This document shows positions 1 through 8,285 of a DNA stretch of 53,345 bases, piece after piece. Location of the stretch: assembly GCF_001074565.1 (NCBI RefSeq), contig NZ_JUQX01000061.1:1-53345 (forward strand). Reading direction: 5' to 3'. The notes beneath the pieces are model-generated. The model saw only the letters and a program-made list of their open reading frames with translations. It ran no database searches and was not told the DNA's origin. How positions within the stretch are numbered: the first letter of the stretch is position 1; the number at the start of each line of letters is the position of its first letter. A program made the position numbers and the translations under genes. Origin of the DNA: Streptococcus pseudopneumoniae (GTDB lineage Bacteria > Bacillota > Bacilli > Lactobacillales > Streptococcaceae).

Positions 1-92
1 TGGAATAGATGCAAAAAAAAGATGCGTGAAAATCAATCACACATCAAAATAAAAAACCAAAATAATTATAACATGAAAAGGAGAAAAATGCT

Positions 93-296
93 ATGTTCGT
101 AACAAAAGAAGATTTGAAAAAATTGGGTTTTGGAAATTATCAGGCTTATAGTTTGATTAAACAGGCTAAGGCTTTGATGGTACAAAAGGGCTTTGCTTAC
201 TATAATTCTAAGGGATTAGGTCAAGTTCCTGTTGAAGCTGTTGAGGAAATTCTGGGTACAAAATTAAATTTTGAGGAAGTGGAAGAATATGCCTAA
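93..296 (+). CDS. DUF3173-type small protein of an integrative element
   Basis: A 67-residue protein that starts after a strong ribosome binding site (AAAAGGAG at 77-84). It resembles the small DUF3173 proteins found just ahead of tyrosine integrases in streptococcal integrative elements, where an excisionase or DNA-binding role is usually assumed. Visible features are an N-terminal basic helix-turn-helix-like stretch (KEDLKKLGFGNYQAYSLIKQ) and a GLGQVPVEAVEEIL segment. Its stop overlaps the integrase start by 8 bases, so the two are translationally coupled. The functional assignment is inferred from context; family membership is fairly likely. Confidence 0.7.
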   Translation: MFVTKEDLKKLGFGNYQAYSLIKQAKALMVQKGFAYYNSKGLGQVPVEAVEEILGTKLNFEEVEEYA

Positions 297-1404
297 AATC
301 CCTCATGTATATTATGACAAGGCTAGTAGCTCTTATTATGCGGTTGCTTCTCTGGGTTTTGATGAAGTGACTGGTAAAAGAATGCAGAAAAAGAAAAGAG
401 GGTTTAAAACTCAAACAGAAGCCAAGAAATGGTATGATGATTTTATAGCGAAACACTCGAAAAAAGCTATTGTACATGGTGCGACTTTAACGGTTAAGTT
501 GTTCCTGGAAAAGTATTTTATTCCACATTACAAGAATAAGGTGACAGCTCGGACATTTATGACCTTTTCTTCTAAGTTGAAAAGATTGAAATATTTTTAT
601 CCTATGAAAATGGTTGATGTTAAACCTATTCATATAAAAAAATGGCATACAGACATCTTGGAAGAGGGGCTATCTAATAACTATTTGAAAGATTTACATC
701 AAACAGTAAAAGAGCTATTTGATATGGCGCTTACTTTGGGTGTTGTGAGCGAAAATCCTGCTCGGCAGGTTGGAAATATGAAGAGGACTAGAAAAAAGGT
801 TGATTTTTGGACAAAGGAAGAATTTGAAAAATTTATTAAAACCTTTGAAAAAGATGATATTGTAGAACATTTGAAATATATCTGTTTTCTATTTCTCTTT
901 ATGACAGGATTGAGGATAAGCGAATTACAAGCTTTAACATGGGAAGATTTTGATTTTGAGAATAAAGCTGTACAAGTCAATAAGTCTATGTTTTATCAAA
1001 ATAAAAATAATTGGCAAATTAACCCTACAAAAACATTTTCAAGCAATAGAAAAATTTATCTTGATGATACGACGATTAAGGCGCTATCCTCATGGAAAAA
1101 TCATCAGAAGCAGTTAGGAAAAATAAGTTTTGTCTTTTCTTGTAACTGTTTACCTGTGACTAAGACAATGCTTGCTAATAGCATGAAGAAGCACGGAGAA
1201 ATAGCTGAAGTCAAAAGTATTCGTATACATGACTTAAGGCACTCCCACGCAAGTCTATTGCTGTCTTTGGGTATGAATGACCTAGAACTTAAAAATAGGT
1301 TAGGACATGCGGATATACAGACGACTTTAGGAGTATATTCCCATCTTCGCCCTTCAGCTATGAAAGAGGTAGCGGATAAACTAGAGGGGGTAATATCGCT
1401 TTAA
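289..1404 (+). CDS. int: Tyrosine recombinase (integrase) of an integrative element
   Basis: A 371-residue phage/ICE-type tyrosine integrase. The N-terminal arm-binding part (about residues 1-60, KKKRGFKTQTEAKKWYDDF) is followed by a SAM-like core-binding domain (60-160) and the catalytic domain. Catalytic motifs are visible: first Arg in TGLRISELQALTW, HDLRHSHASLL, LGH, and the nucleophile Tyr in LGVYSHL near the C-terminus. I chose ATG 289 because GGAAG precedes it; an upstream TTG at 271 is also open. It reads toward the 3' end of rpmG 170 bases away, the usual position of an integrase beside its attachment site. The element body must lie left of the window. Nothing in the gene looks broken. 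Confidence 0.9.
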   Translation: MPKIPHVYYDKASSSYYAVASLGFDEVTGKRMQKKKRGFKTQTEAKKWYDDFIAKHSKKAIVHGATLTVKLFLEKYFIPHYKNKVTARTFMTFSSKLKRLKYFYPMKMVDVKPIHIKKWHTDILEEGLSNNYLKDLHQTVKELFDMALTLGVVSENPARQVGNMKRTRKKVDFWTKEEFEKFIKTFEKDDIVEHLKYICFLFLFMTGLRISELQALTWEDFDFENKAVQVNKSMFYQNKNNWQINPTKTFSSNRKIYLDDTTIKALSSWKNHQKQLGKISFVFSCNCLPVTKTMLANSMKKHGEIAEVKSIRIHDLRHSHASLLLSLGMNDLELKNRLGHADIQTTLGVYSHLRPSAMKEVADKLEGVISL

Positions 1405-1461
1405 TTTCAATCACGGCTTTCGTATCACTAGCGAAGTCTGTTATACGAAAACGGAGATTAT

Positions 1462-1498
1462 AAAAAGGTAGCAAGATTATGTCTTACTACCTTTTTTG
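1462..1498 (+). terminator. Rho-independent terminator after the integrase
   Basis: Perfect 10-base stem (AAAAAGGTAG at 1462-1471 with its complement at 1487-1496), a 15-base loop and a run of T. A separate inverted repeat (TTTCGTAT / ATACGAAA) lies just upstream at about 1418-1451. Confidence 0.8.
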
Positions 1499-1539
1499 TT
1501 GCCAAAATGTTCCCACTCGGCTAGTATTAAGTGTTTAAA

Positions 1540-1595
1540 CGTTGATTTAACGCTATTTTCACTAATTTAACTCTTATTTAACTTCTGTAAACACA
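1540..1595. other. Probable right attachment site (att) of the integrated element at rpmG
   Basis: The integrase points at the 3' end of rpmG, a known integration target of streptococcal ICEs. The last codons of rpmG and the A/T-rich bases just beyond (TTAACTCTTATTTAACTTC region) are the expected core. The matching direct repeat would lie left of the window, so the exact core cannot be defined here. Confidence 0.45.
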
Positions 1596-1723
1596 ACGTG
1601 TTTGCGAAGTTTTGGTGAGTATTTCTTCAATTGAAGACGGTCTGGAGTGTTACGTTTGTTTTTAGAAGTAAGGTACAAGCGTTCACCAGATTCTTTGTGT
1701 TCAAGTGTAATATTTACGCGCAT
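1574..1723 (-). CDS. rpmG: 50S ribosomal protein L33
   Basis: A 49-residue gene encoding L33 of the large ribosomal subunit. The protein begins [19 protein letters not shown] and ends in [12 protein letters not shown], the normal full length for the family. It is the non-zinc type: no CxxC pairs are visible. The start follows GGGAGATACC on the minus strand, and the gene lies 15 bases behind rpmF, so both belong to one operon. Its 3' end borders the integrated element; the reading frame is intact, so integration has kept or rebuilt the C-terminus. Confidence 0.95.
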
Positions 1724-1738
1724 GGTATCTCCCTTCTA

Positions 1739-1921
1739 TTATTCAGCTGATGCAGCTTTAGCGATTTTACGTCCTTTGTAGTATCCTTTAAGTGATACAC
1801 GGTGAGAACGTGAGTAATCTCCAGTAGTTTCGTCAAAGTTTACAGATGGAGCTGTTACTTTGTAGTGTGTACGACGTTTGTTTTTCTTCGCTTTTGAAGT
1901 GCGACGTGCAGGTACTGCCAT
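1739..1921 (-). CDS. rpmF: 50S ribosomal protein L32
   Basis: A 60-residue L32 protein, a small basic component of the 50S subunit. The [21 protein letters not shown]-terminus is diagnostic. It carries no zinc-binding cysteines. A good Shine-Dalgarno sequence (AAAGGAGAAAAG, read on the minus strand) precedes the ATG at 1921. It is first in the rpmF-rpmG operon. The gap to the divergent ilvD (1922-2141) should hold the promoters of both. Confidence 0.97.
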
Positions 1922-2105
1922 TTTCTTTTCTCCTTTAGGTATTTAAATTCGATTCAATCTACTGATTTTCATCAACCATACTAGGATAACACATTTTTTT
2001 TGTAAAGTAAAGTTACTTGACAAAAAAAGATGAAAAAATTAGAAGCTAGTAATCGAAATTTTCTGAAAATTCAAGAATTTTATTCTGTTCTTCATGCGGA
2101 AATTG

Positions 2106-2114
2106 TGCTATAAT
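2106..2114 (+). promoter_or_regulatory. ilvD promoter (extended -10)
   Basis: TGCTATAAT gives a perfect -10 hexamer at 2109-2114 with a TGn extension. No good -35 is seen at the expected distance. It lies 28 bases upstream of the ilvD start, with GGGAGG as ribosome binding site. Confidence 0.65.
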
Positions 2115-2141
2115 GGTAAAAACTGAAATGGGAGGGATAAG

Positions 2142-3845
2142 ATGACAGAATTAGATACACGTCACCGTAGTAGCGTTTATGACAGCATGGTTAAATCGCC
2201 AAACCGTGCCATGCTTCGTGCGACTGGAATGACAGATAAGGACTTTGAAACACCGATTGTGGGAGTGATTTCGACTTGGGCGGAAAATACCCCTTGTAAC
2301 ATTCACTTGCATGATTTCGGGAAATTGGCCAAAGAGGGTGTCAAATCGGCAGGTGCTTGGCCTGTTCAGTTTGGAACGATCACCGTAGCGGATGGGATTG
2401 CCATGGGAACGCCTGGGATGCGTTTTTCTCTAACATCTCGTGACATCATCGCGGACTCAATCGAGGCAGCTATGGGTGGTCACAACGTGGATGCCTTTGT
2501 CGCTATCGGTGGCTGTGACAAGAACATGCCTGGTTCTATGATTGCCATTGCCAACATGAATATCCCAGCTATTTTTGCCTATGGTGGAACCATTGCACCG
2601 GGAAATCTTGATGGAAAAGACATCGATTTGGTTTCTGTCTTTGAGGGAATCGGGAAATGGAACCACGGTGATATGACAGCTGAGGACGTGAAACGTCTCG
2701 AATGCAATGCCTGCCCTGGCCCTGGTGGTTGTGGTGGTATGTATACAGCTAATACCATGGCGACAGCTATCGAAGTTCTCGGTATGAGTTTGCCAGGATC
2801 TTCCTCTCACCCAGCTGAATCAGCTGACAAGAAAGAAGATATCGAAGCAGCAGGACGTGCTGTTGTCAAGATGCTGGAGCTTGGTCTCAAACCATCAGAT
2901 ATCTTGACTCGTGAAGCCTTTGAAGATGCTATCACTGTAACGATGGCTCTCGGTGGTTCTACAAATGCCACTCTTCACTTGCTTGCCATTGCCCATGCGG
3001 CTAATGTTGACTTGTCACTTGAGGACTTCAATACGATCCAAGAGCGTGTGCCTCACTTGGCTGATTTGAAACCATCTGGTCAGTATGTCTTCCAAGACCT
3101 CTACGAAGTCGGTGGTGTCCCTGCGGTTATGAAATATCTCTTAGCGAATGGCTTCCTTCACGGAGACCGTATCACATGTACTGGTAAGACAGTTGCTGAG
3201 AACTTGGCTGACTTTGCAGACCTCACACCAGGTCAAAAAGTCATCATGCCACTGGAAAATCCAAAACGTGCAGATGGACCATTGATCATCTTGAACGGGA
3301 ACCTTGCCCCTGATGGAGCAGTTGCCAAGGTATCAGGTGTTAAAGTGCGTCGCCACGTTGGACCAGCTAAGGTATTTGACTCAGAAGAAGATGCTATCCA
3401 GGCTGTTTTGACAGATGAAATTGTTGATGGCGATGTAGTCGTTGTTCGTTTCGTAGGACCTAAGGGTGGTCCTGGTATGCCTGAGATGCTATCCCTTTCA
3501 TCCATGATCGTTGGTAAAGGTCAAGGAGACAAGGTTGCTCTCTTGACAGACGGACGTTTCTCTGGTGGTACTTATGGTCTGGTTGTCGGACATATCGCCC
3601 CTGAAGCTCAGGATGGGGGACCGATTGCTTACCTCCGTACAGGCGATATCGTTACAGTTGACCAAGATACCAAAGAAATTTCCATGGCCGTATCCGACGA
3701 AGAACTTGAAAAACGCAAGGCAGAAACAACCTTGCCACCACTCTATAGCCGTGGTGTCCTCGGTAAATACGCCCATATCGTATCATCTGCTTCACGCGGA
3801 GCCGTGACAGACTTCTGGAATATGGACAAGTCAGGTAAAAAATAA
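2142..3845 (+). CDS. ilvD: Dihydroxy-acid dehydratase
   Basis: A 567-residue enzyme that dehydrates 2,3-dihydroxy-3-methylbutanoate and -pentanoate to the 2-keto acids that precede valine and isoleucine. The length is normal for IlvD/Edd dehydratases. Iron-sulfur ligands are visible in [11 protein letters not shown] (about residue 125) and [19 protein letters not shown] (about residue 190). The C-terminal [16 protein letters not shown] and SRGA motifs close the active site. It is monocistronic here: it has its own extended -10 promoter and a strong terminator directly after it. No leader peptide or T-box is visible in the short 5' region, so there is no sign of attenuation by branched-chain amino acids. 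Confidence 0.97.
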   Translation: MTELDTRHRSSVYDSMVKSPNRAMLRATGMTDKDFETPIVGVISTWAENTPCNIHLHDFGKLAKEGVKSAGAWPVQFGTITVADGIAMGTPGMRFSLTSRDIIADSIEAAMGGHNVDAFVAIGGCDKNMPGSMIAIANMNIPAIFAYGGTIAPGNLDGKDIDLVSVFEGIGKWNHGDMTAEDVKRLECNACPGPGGCGGMYTANTMATAIEVLGMSLPGSSSHPAESADKKEDIEAAGRAVVKMLELGLKPSDILTREAFEDAITVTMALGGSTNATLHLLAIAHAANVDLSLEDFNTIQERVPHLADLKPSGQYVFQDLYEVGGVPAVMKYLLANGFLHGDRITCTGKTVAENLADFADLTPGQKVIMPLENPKRADGPLIILNGNLAPDGAVAKVSGVKVRRHVGPAKVFDSEEDAIQAVLTDEIVDGDVVVVRFVGPKGGPGMPEMLSLSSMIVGKGQGDKVALLTDGRFSGGTYGLVVGHIAPEAQDGGPIAYLRTGDIVTVDQDTKEISMAVSDEELEKRKAETTLPPLYSRGVLGKYAHIVSSASRGAVTDFWNMDKSGKK

Positions 3846-3852
3846 ACTCAAA

Positions 3853-3881
3853 AAGCAAGCCATCTTCGGCTTGCTTCTTTT
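3853..3881 (+). terminator. Terminator after ilvD
   Basis: Nine-base perfect stem AAGCAAGCC / GGCTTGCTT (3853-3861 with 3868-3876), a six-base loop, then TCTTTT. Confidence 0.85.
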
Positions 3882-3907
3882 CATCTTCAAAAGTGATTTG
3901 CCTGCTT

Positions 3908-4011
3908 ATACTCAATAAAAATCAAAGAGCAAACTAGAAAGCTAGGCGCAGGCAGTACTTGAGTACGACAAGCCGACGCTGACGTGGTTTGAAGAGATTT
4001 TTGAAGAGTAT
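3908..4011. repeat. BOX element (C-A type)
   Basis: The sequence starts ATACTCAATAAAAATC and ends GATTTTTGAAGAGTAT, the diagnostic imperfect terminal inverted repeat of streptococcal BOX. It contains the boxC core (AGAGCAAACTAGAAAGCTAG) and a boxA core ending GACGCTGACGTGGTTTG, close to the target of the BOXA1R typing primer. No boxB copy is present. The final T at 4011 forms the last base of the neighbouring minus-strand stop codon. Confidence 0.85.
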
Positions 4012-4352
4012 TAACGAGGTGGCAGTCCAAGGGCAATACGGCCATAGCGACTGATTCGTGTAATCTTCCAAGCGGGCGACCAGGTAACTTCAACTTTGAC
4101 ATCTTCGATACCCTCGATTTGTTTCAGACCTGCGACGATTTCGATAGGCAGGCTTTCAGCGCAATCACAGGCAGTGTCGGTGAAGGTCATGACAATCTTA
4201 CAGAGATCCGTTTCATCCAGATTGATTTCATAAATCAGCCCTAGATTGTAAACATCCAATTCCACATCTGTATCAAAAACTTTCTCTAGTTTTTCGATAA
4301 TTTGGTCTTGTAAGGCCAAAGCGCGGTCATTGATTTTGATATCGTCTCTCAT
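4011..4352 (-). CDS. DUF59 / MIP18-family protein, probable Fe-S cluster assembly factor
   Basis: A 113-residue single-domain protein of the DUF59 (SufT/PaaD-like) family, generally linked to maturation of iron-sulfur proteins. Conserved features are DVELDVYNLGLIYEI, the MTFTDTACDCAESLP segment with the reactive cysteines, and KVEVTWSPAW. The ATG at 4352 follows GAGGGACTGTT on the minus strand. It sits between ilvD, an Fe-S enzyme read toward it, and hisS, which is divergent. The stop codon is completed by the terminal base of a BOX repeat, so the C-terminus (GLPPR) may have been set by that insertion. The biochemical role is inferred from the family. Confidence 0.85.
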   Translation of the reverse strand: MRDDIKINDRALALQDQIIEKLEKVFDTDVELDVYNLGLIYEINLDETDLCKIVMTFTDTACDCAESLPIEIVAGLKQIEGIEDVKVEVTWSPAWKITRISRYGRIALGLPPR

Positions 4353-4481
4353 AACAGTCCCTCCACGTGATAAATATCCTCTATTTTCTCATAATTCTGA
4401 CAATTTGGCAAGTTTTTGATGAATTTTATGAAAAGACTCTCTTGAGATTTTCTACTCTCACTGTTTTAATCCCTCTATTTA

Positions 4482-4490
4482 TGGTAAAAT
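4482..4490 (+). promoter_or_regulatory. hisS promoter (extended -10)
   Basis: TGGTAAAAT at 4482-4490 is an extended -10 about 30 bases before the ATG. The leader is too short for a T-box. Confidence 0.6.
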
Positions 4491-4519
4491 AAGACTATTA
4501 AGTTTAAAGAGGATTCCCT

Positions 4520-5800
4520 ATGAAATTACAAAAACCAAAAGGAACGCAGGATATTTTACCTGCTGAGTCTGCCAAGTGGCAGTACGTTGAGGGCTTTGCC
4601 CGTGAAATTTTCAAGCGCTATAATTACGCAGAAGTGCGCACGCCTATTTTTGAGCATTACGAGGTCATCAGCCGCTCTGTCGGAGATACAACGGATATCG
4701 TAACCAAGGAAATGTACGATTTCTATGACAAGGGTGACCGCCATATTACCCTCCGTCCAGAAGGAACTGCGCCCGTTGTCCGTTCCTATGTGGAAAATAA
4801 ACTCTTTGCTCCAGAAGTGCAAAAGCCAAGTAAGTTCTATTACATGGGACCTATGTTCCGTTATGAGCGTCCGCAAGCAGGTCGTTTGCGCCAGTTCCAC
4901 CAGATCGGTGTTGAGTGTTTTGGCTCAAGCAATCCAGCTACCGATGTGGAAACCATCGCTATGGCAGCCCATTTCTTGAAAGAGATTGGCATTAAAGATG
5001 TGAAACTGCACCTTAACACTCTAGGGAATCCTGAGAGCCGTGCGGCCTATCGTCAAGCCTTGATAGACTATTTGACACCGCTCAAGGAGACCTTGTCTAA
5101 GGATAGCCAACGTCGCTTGGAGGAAAATCCTCTTCGTGTCTTGGACTCTAAGGAAAAAGAAGACAAGGTGGCAGTAGAGAATGCGCCGTCTATCTTGGAC
5201 TTCCTTGATGAAGAAAGCCAAGCCCACTTTTGTGCTGTGCGGCAGATGCTTGAAACTCTCGGAGTAGACTACATCATCGATACCAATATGGTGCGTGGTC
5301 TGGACTACTACAACCACACAATTTTCGAGTTCATCACTGAAATCGAGGGCAATGAATTGACAGTCTGTGCGGGTGGTCGCTATGATGGCTTAGTTGCCTA
5401 TTTTGGTGGTCCTGAGACTGCTGGATTTGGATTTGGACTTGGTATAGAGCGCCTGCTTCTCATTCTTGAAAAGCAAGGTGTGGCCCTTCCTATAGAGAAC
5501 GCTCTAGATGTTTATATCGCAGTTTTGGGTGAAGGAGCAAATGTTAAGGCCTTGGAGTTGGTACAAGCCCTTCGCCAACAAGGTTTCAAAGCAGAGCGTG
5601 ATTACCTCAACCGTAAACTCAAAGCTCAATTCAAGTCAGCCGATGTCTTTGCGGCTAAGGCTCTCATTACTCTAGGTGAAAGTGAAGTCGAAAGCGGACA
5701 AGTGACGGTTAAGAACAACCAAACTCGAGAAGAAGTTCAAGTGTTACTTGATACTATCAGCCAAAACTTCTCAGAAATCTTTGAAAAATTAGGCTTTTAA
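4520..5800 (+). CDS. hisS: Histidine--tRNA ligase
   Basis: A 426-residue class II aminoacyl-tRNA synthetase that charges tRNA-His. Visible are the N-terminal [13 protein letters not shown], motif 2 ([23 protein letters not shown], about residue 115), the histidine-specific segments [11 protein letters not shown] and AGGRYDGL (about 260-290), motif 3 ([13 protein letters not shown]) and a C-terminal anticodon-binding domain (about 330-426). The length is normal. An AAGAGG ribosome binding site precedes the ATG. It has its own promoter and terminator, so it is not cotranscribed with the XRE operon that follows; pneumococcal hisS has the same neighbourhood as I remember it. Confidence 0.97.
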   Translation: MKLQKPKGTQDILPAESAKWQYVEGFAREIFKRYNYAEVRTPIFEHYEVISRSVGDTTDIVTKEMYDFYDKGDRHITLRPEGTAPVVRSYVENKLFAPEVQKPSKFYYMGPMFRYERPQAGRLRQFHQIGVECFGSSNPATDVETIAMAAHFLKEIGIKDVKLHLNTLGNPESRAAYRQALIDYLTPLKETLSKDSQRRLEENPLRVLDSKEKEDKVAVENAPSILDFLDEESQAHFCAVRQMLETLGVDYIIDTNMVRGLDYYNHTIFEFITEIEGNELTVCAGGRYDGLVAYFGGPETAGFGFGLGIERLLLILEKQGVALPIENALDVYIAVLGEGANVKALELVQALRQQGFKAERDYLNRKLKAQFKSADVFAAKALITLGESEVESGQVTVKNNQTREEVQVLLDTISQNFSEIFEKLGF

Positions 5801-5813
5801 TAGTAGAAAAACT

Positions 5814-5842
5814 GGTCAGGACCTTATTCCTGACCTTTTTCT
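5814..5842 (+). terminator. Terminator after hisS
   Basis: Perfect stem GGTCAGGA / TCCTGACC (5814-5821 with 5828-5835), a six-base loop and TTTTTCTTTT. Confidence 0.9.
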
Positions 5843-5871
5843 TTTGCAAAATGACAAAAATCATAAACTTT

Positions 5872-5913
5872 TTGACAAATATAATTGTCAAAAAGAAAAA
5901 GATGTGTTACAAT
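5872..5913 (+). promoter_or_regulatory. Promoter with overlapping operator for the XRE operon
   Basis: A -35 TTGTCA (5885-5890) and a -10 TACAAT (5908-5913) are separated by exactly 17 bases. The -35 lies inside an inverted repeat TTGACAA-N6-TTGTCAA (5872-5891). That placement suits repression by the XRE protein encoded directly downstream; autoregulation is an inference. Confidence 0.75.
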
Positions 5914-5943
5914 ATAAGCAAGTTAAGAGAAAAGGAGAAAGGA

Positions 5944-6147
5944 ATGCTTAAAAATCGTTTAAAAGAGCTTCGAGCTCGCGATGGTCTCAATCAAACCGAA
6001 CTGGCCAAGTTAGCAGGGGTTTCCAGACAGACCATTAGCCTACTAGAACGGGACGAATACACCCCGTCGATTGTGATTGCCCTGAAGATTTCACAGATAT
6101 TCAATGAACCAGTCGAGTCGGTATTTCGTATAGAGGAGGATGAGTGA
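5944..6147 (+). CDS. Small XRE-family transcriptional regulator
   Basis: A 67-residue protein made almost entirely of a Cro/CI-type helix-turn-helix (LKELRARDGLNQTELAKLAG, then VSRQTISLLERDEYTPS). It ends in the IFNEPVESVFRIEEDE tail typical of short XRE repressors that control membrane-protein operons. ATG 5944 is preferred over an in-frame ATG at 5851 because AAAGGAGAAAGG lies directly before it and because the longer version would cover the promoter. Its stop overlaps the next ATG by one base (coupling). It probably represses its own operon through the inverted repeat at 5872-5891. Confidence 0.9.
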   Translation: MLKNRLKELRARDGLNQTELAKLAGVSRQTISLLERDEYTPSIVIALKISQIFNEPVESVFRIEEDE

Positions 6148-6350
6148 TGAACAAGTGTAAAGTGATTTATTATCTATCTATAGTTGTGTTTATCGTAAAT
6201 CTTTTAGCTATGATTGGAAGCCTATTTGGTTGGTTTACAATTGTTGAAAGTAAATACCTCTTCTGGATTAACATAGTTTTACTATTAGTCTTTAGATGGG
6301 TAGAGAGAAAGATAAAGTTTAAAGAGATCCTAAAAGGAGAAAAGTTATGA
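6147..6350 (+). CDS. Small two-helix membrane protein, unknown function
   Basis: A 67-residue protein with two predicted transmembrane helices (about residues 8-30 and 38-53) and a basic C-terminus (RWVERKIKFKEILKGEKL). ATG 6147 overlaps the preceding stop by one base; GAGGAGG precedes it. Its end overlaps the PspC gene by 4 bases. I do not recognise a named family. Position two in an envelope-type operon suggests an accessory role with the PspC protein or the ABC transporter. Confidence 0.75.
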   Translation: MNKCKVIYYLSIVVFIVNLLAMIGSLFGWFTIVESKYLFWINIVLLLVFRWVERKIKFKEILKGEKL

Positions 6351-6697
6351 AAGAGTTTTTAGCGGGTTTTCAAGTCGATACTGAGAACAAAGAATTTGCC
6401 GGTGTTTGTGCAGGTTTAGGAAATTATTTTAACATTCAAGCCAATATCGTTCGTTTGGTGACAGTCTTGTTGTTTCTCTCTTCTACGGAGATTGGGATTA
6501 TAACAGTAACTCTCTATGCCTATCTAGCAGGTTGGCTTGGGAATGAACTCTTGGGAGATGGAGCAAAAAAAGCAAGAAATCAAGCTATTCTCTTACTTAC
6601 TGTTTGTTTGATTTTAGTATCACTTGGAACAGAGGGTTTGACAGCAATTTATGAATCAGGAAAAGCTTTTGGTCAGTGGTTAGTTGGATTGGTGTAG
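6347..6697 (+). CDS. PspC-domain membrane protein
   Basis: A 116-residue protein with an N-terminal PspC domain: NKEFAGVCAGLGNYFNIQANIVRL matches the AGVCAGLAxYF signature of phage-shock-protein C, followed by a hydrophobic helix (about 36-65) and a second helix (about 78-95). PspC proteins sense or relay membrane stress. Here it lies in an XRE-controlled operon with an ABC-2 exporter and a CPBP protease, so an envelope stress or antimicrobial-peptide response is plausible. It starts within the previous gene (4-base overlap) behind AAAAGGAGAAAAG. Confidence 0.85.
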   Translation: MKEFLAGFQVDTENKEFAGVCAGLGNYFNIQANIVRLVTVLLFLSSTEIGIITVTLYAYLAGWLGNELLGDGAKKARNQAILLLTVCLILVSLGTEGLTAIYESGKAFGQWLVGLV

Positions 6698-6709
6698 TTT
6701 AGAAAGAAG

Positions 6710-7450
6710 ATGAATATGAAAAATAAACGTGTATTGTTATTTTTAATGTCTGTTGTCTTGGGATGTTTCTTGGGCGTGTTTGTAGGGATGTTTAAGGCTG
6801 TTGCCGAATCCAACGGAATTATTTTAGATGTAAAAGTCTTGATACCATGGATATCAGCTATTTGTTTACTGTTAGGTTTCATTGGCATTCTTTTGACTTT
6901 CAATTTCTTAAAGAAAAGCAGAACATTTCACTCCTTGTATCAAGAGGAAATGGATGATAATCTGAATGAAACCTATTATGTGCAAATGAATCGTAATCTT
7001 GAGTTTGGGACAGTTGCTTTTAATATTACAGGTGTAGCGATTCCATTGGCTATTTTTATCTCATTAAATGAAGTGATTATATTGCATACGAGCCATCAAA
7101 CATTTTTCCTTTCTTTCTTACTCTTTGTGGGATTCTTAATCGTTCAAAAATATTTTTATAAGACCATTGCGATTGTTCGTCAGTTTGATTTGGCATTTTT
7201 CTCTACACCAAAGGATGTTTTGGACTATATAAATTCTCATGATGAAGGGGAGCGTCAGGCTAATTTGGAACAGAGTTTTCGAATTTTATTCCAATTACAC
7301 CAATATGTCTTACCAGCCTTATATATTTTTCTTCTTATCATTTCTTTTCTGACAGGTGAGATTCAGCTGCTAGCTTTCTTGCTTGTAGTAGCGATCCATA
7401 TTTATATCAATGTGATGCAATTACCTATGGTAAAACGCTATTTCAAATAA
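6710..7450 (+). CDS. DUF3169-family membrane protein
   Basis: A 246-residue integral membrane protein with about six hydrophobic segments: residues 8-28, 43-64, 105-125, 130-148, 203-222 and 224-242. The hydrophilic region between the second and third contains the acidic stretch YQEEMDDNLNETYY. It resembles the DUF3169 proteins that accompany XRE regulators and ABC-2 transporters in streptococci. ATG 6710 or ATG 6716 could start it, since only a weak AGAAAG precedes them. Eleven bases separate it from the ATPase gene, so it is cotranscribed. Its function is not established. Confidence 0.75.
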   Translation: MNMKNKRVLLFLMSVVLGCFLGVFVGMFKAVAESNGIILDVKVLIPWISAICLLLGFIGILLTFNFLKKSRTFHSLYQEEMDDNLNETYYVQMNRNLEFGTVAFNITGVAIPLAIFISLNEVIILHTSHQTFFLSFLLFVGFLIVQKYFYKTIAIVRQFDLAFFSTPKDVLDYINSHDEGERQANLEQSFRILFQLHQYVLPALYIFLLIISFLTGEIQLLAFLLVVAIHIYINVMQLPMVKRYFK

Positions 7451-7460
7451 AGGAGTTTCT

Positions 7461-8285
7461 ATGATTCGTGTTGAAAATGTAAGCAAAAGTTTTGGGAGTA
7501 AAAAAGCTCTTCATCAGATTTCTTTTGAGATTAAGGAGGGTGAAATCTTTGGTTTTCTTGGTCCTTCTGGCTCAGGTAAAACAACCATGATCAATGTCTT
7601 GACAGGTCAGTTGGCTGTAGATCAAGGTAAAACAATTTTGTTAGGTAAGAATTCTCAAGATTTAACCTCAAATGATTTGGAACAAATCGGGATTGTTAGT
7701 GATACCAGTGGTTTTTATGAAAAGATGAGCCTCTATAAAAATCTGCTCATTTATGCAAAATTATATGGTCTTAAAGCTTCTAGAGTAGATACAGTACTTG
7801 ATCAAGTTGGGTTATCAGATGCCAAAAACATTATCGCAGAAAAACTATCCACAGGTATGAAACAACGGATGTTCTTGGCTCGTGCTCTTCTAAATGCTCC
7901 CAAAATCCTCTTTCTGGATGAGCCAACAAGTGGTCTTGATCCTACCACCTCAAAATCGATTCATGCTCTCTTACAAGAATTGAAGCAGGCTGGGACAACG
8001 ATTTTCTTAACAACCCACGATATGAATGAAGCAACCTTGCTTTGCGATCGCCTCTCTCTTTTAAATAAGGGAATCTTGATTGAGTATGGTAGCCCACAAG
8101 AGATTATCCAGAAATACCATGTGGATAAAAAGGTTCGTTTACGCTATCAAGATGGACGCGAACAAGTGGTTCCTTTTGAAGAATTGCCTCATTTGAATAC
8201 GACAAATCTGATAGCTGTTCATTCTTGTGAACCGACTTTAGAAGAAATCTTTATTAGATTGACAGGAGAAAAGTTAGATGTTTAG
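7461..8285 (+). CDS. ABC transporter ATP-binding protein
   Basis: A 274-residue ATPase of the ABC-2 exporter (DrrA/CcmA-like) type. Walker A is GPSGSGKTT (about residue 35), the signature is LSTGMKQR (about 133), Walker B is ILFLDEPTSGLDPTTS (about 153), and the H-loop is TTHDMNE. The C-terminal 60 residues form the extra domain seen in this subfamily. The stop overlaps the permease start by 8 bases. It is closely similar along its whole length to the ATPase at 24244-25068, so the two are paralogues of one family. The substrate is unknown; antimicrobial-peptide or lipid export is inferred from the operon. Confidence 0.92.
   Translation: MIRVENVSKSFGSKKALHQISFEIKEGEIFGFLGPSGSGKTTMINVLTGQLAVDQGKTILLGKNSQDLTSNDLEQIGIVSDTSGFYEKMSLYKNLLIYAKLYGLKASRVDTVLDQVGLSDAKNIIAEKLSTGMKQRMFLARALLNAPKILFLDEPTSGLDPTTSKSIHALLQELKQAGTTIFLTTHDMNEATLLCDRLSLLNKGILIEYGSPQEIIQKYHVDKKVRLRYQDGREQVVPFEELPHLNTTNLIAVHSCEPTLEEIFIRLTGEKLDV

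Noticed and set aside
1418..1451. Inverted repeat after the integrase as an att core
   Set aside because: TTTCGTAT / ATACGAAA lies close to the integrase stop and away from rpmG; it is more likely part of a transcription end or an arm site. No evidence for strand exchange here.
2457..3915. Antisense frames inside ilvD
   Set aside because: Shadow frames caused by codon bias of a long conserved gene; none has a ribosome binding site or a recognisable product.
3908..4011. RUP element
   Set aside because: Length is similar, but the ends (ATACTCAAT / GAAGAGTAT) and the GACGCTGACGTGGTTTG core are those of BOX.
4353..4519. T-box leader for hisS (also considered for tyrS and aspS)
   Set aside because: The leaders after the extended -10 promoters are only about 25-50 bases and show no specifier or antiterminator stem.
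5851..5943. Longer N-terminus for the XRE regulator (start at 5851)
   Set aside because: It would translate across the promoter and operator; the ATG at 5944 has a strong ribosome binding site and gives the normal length.
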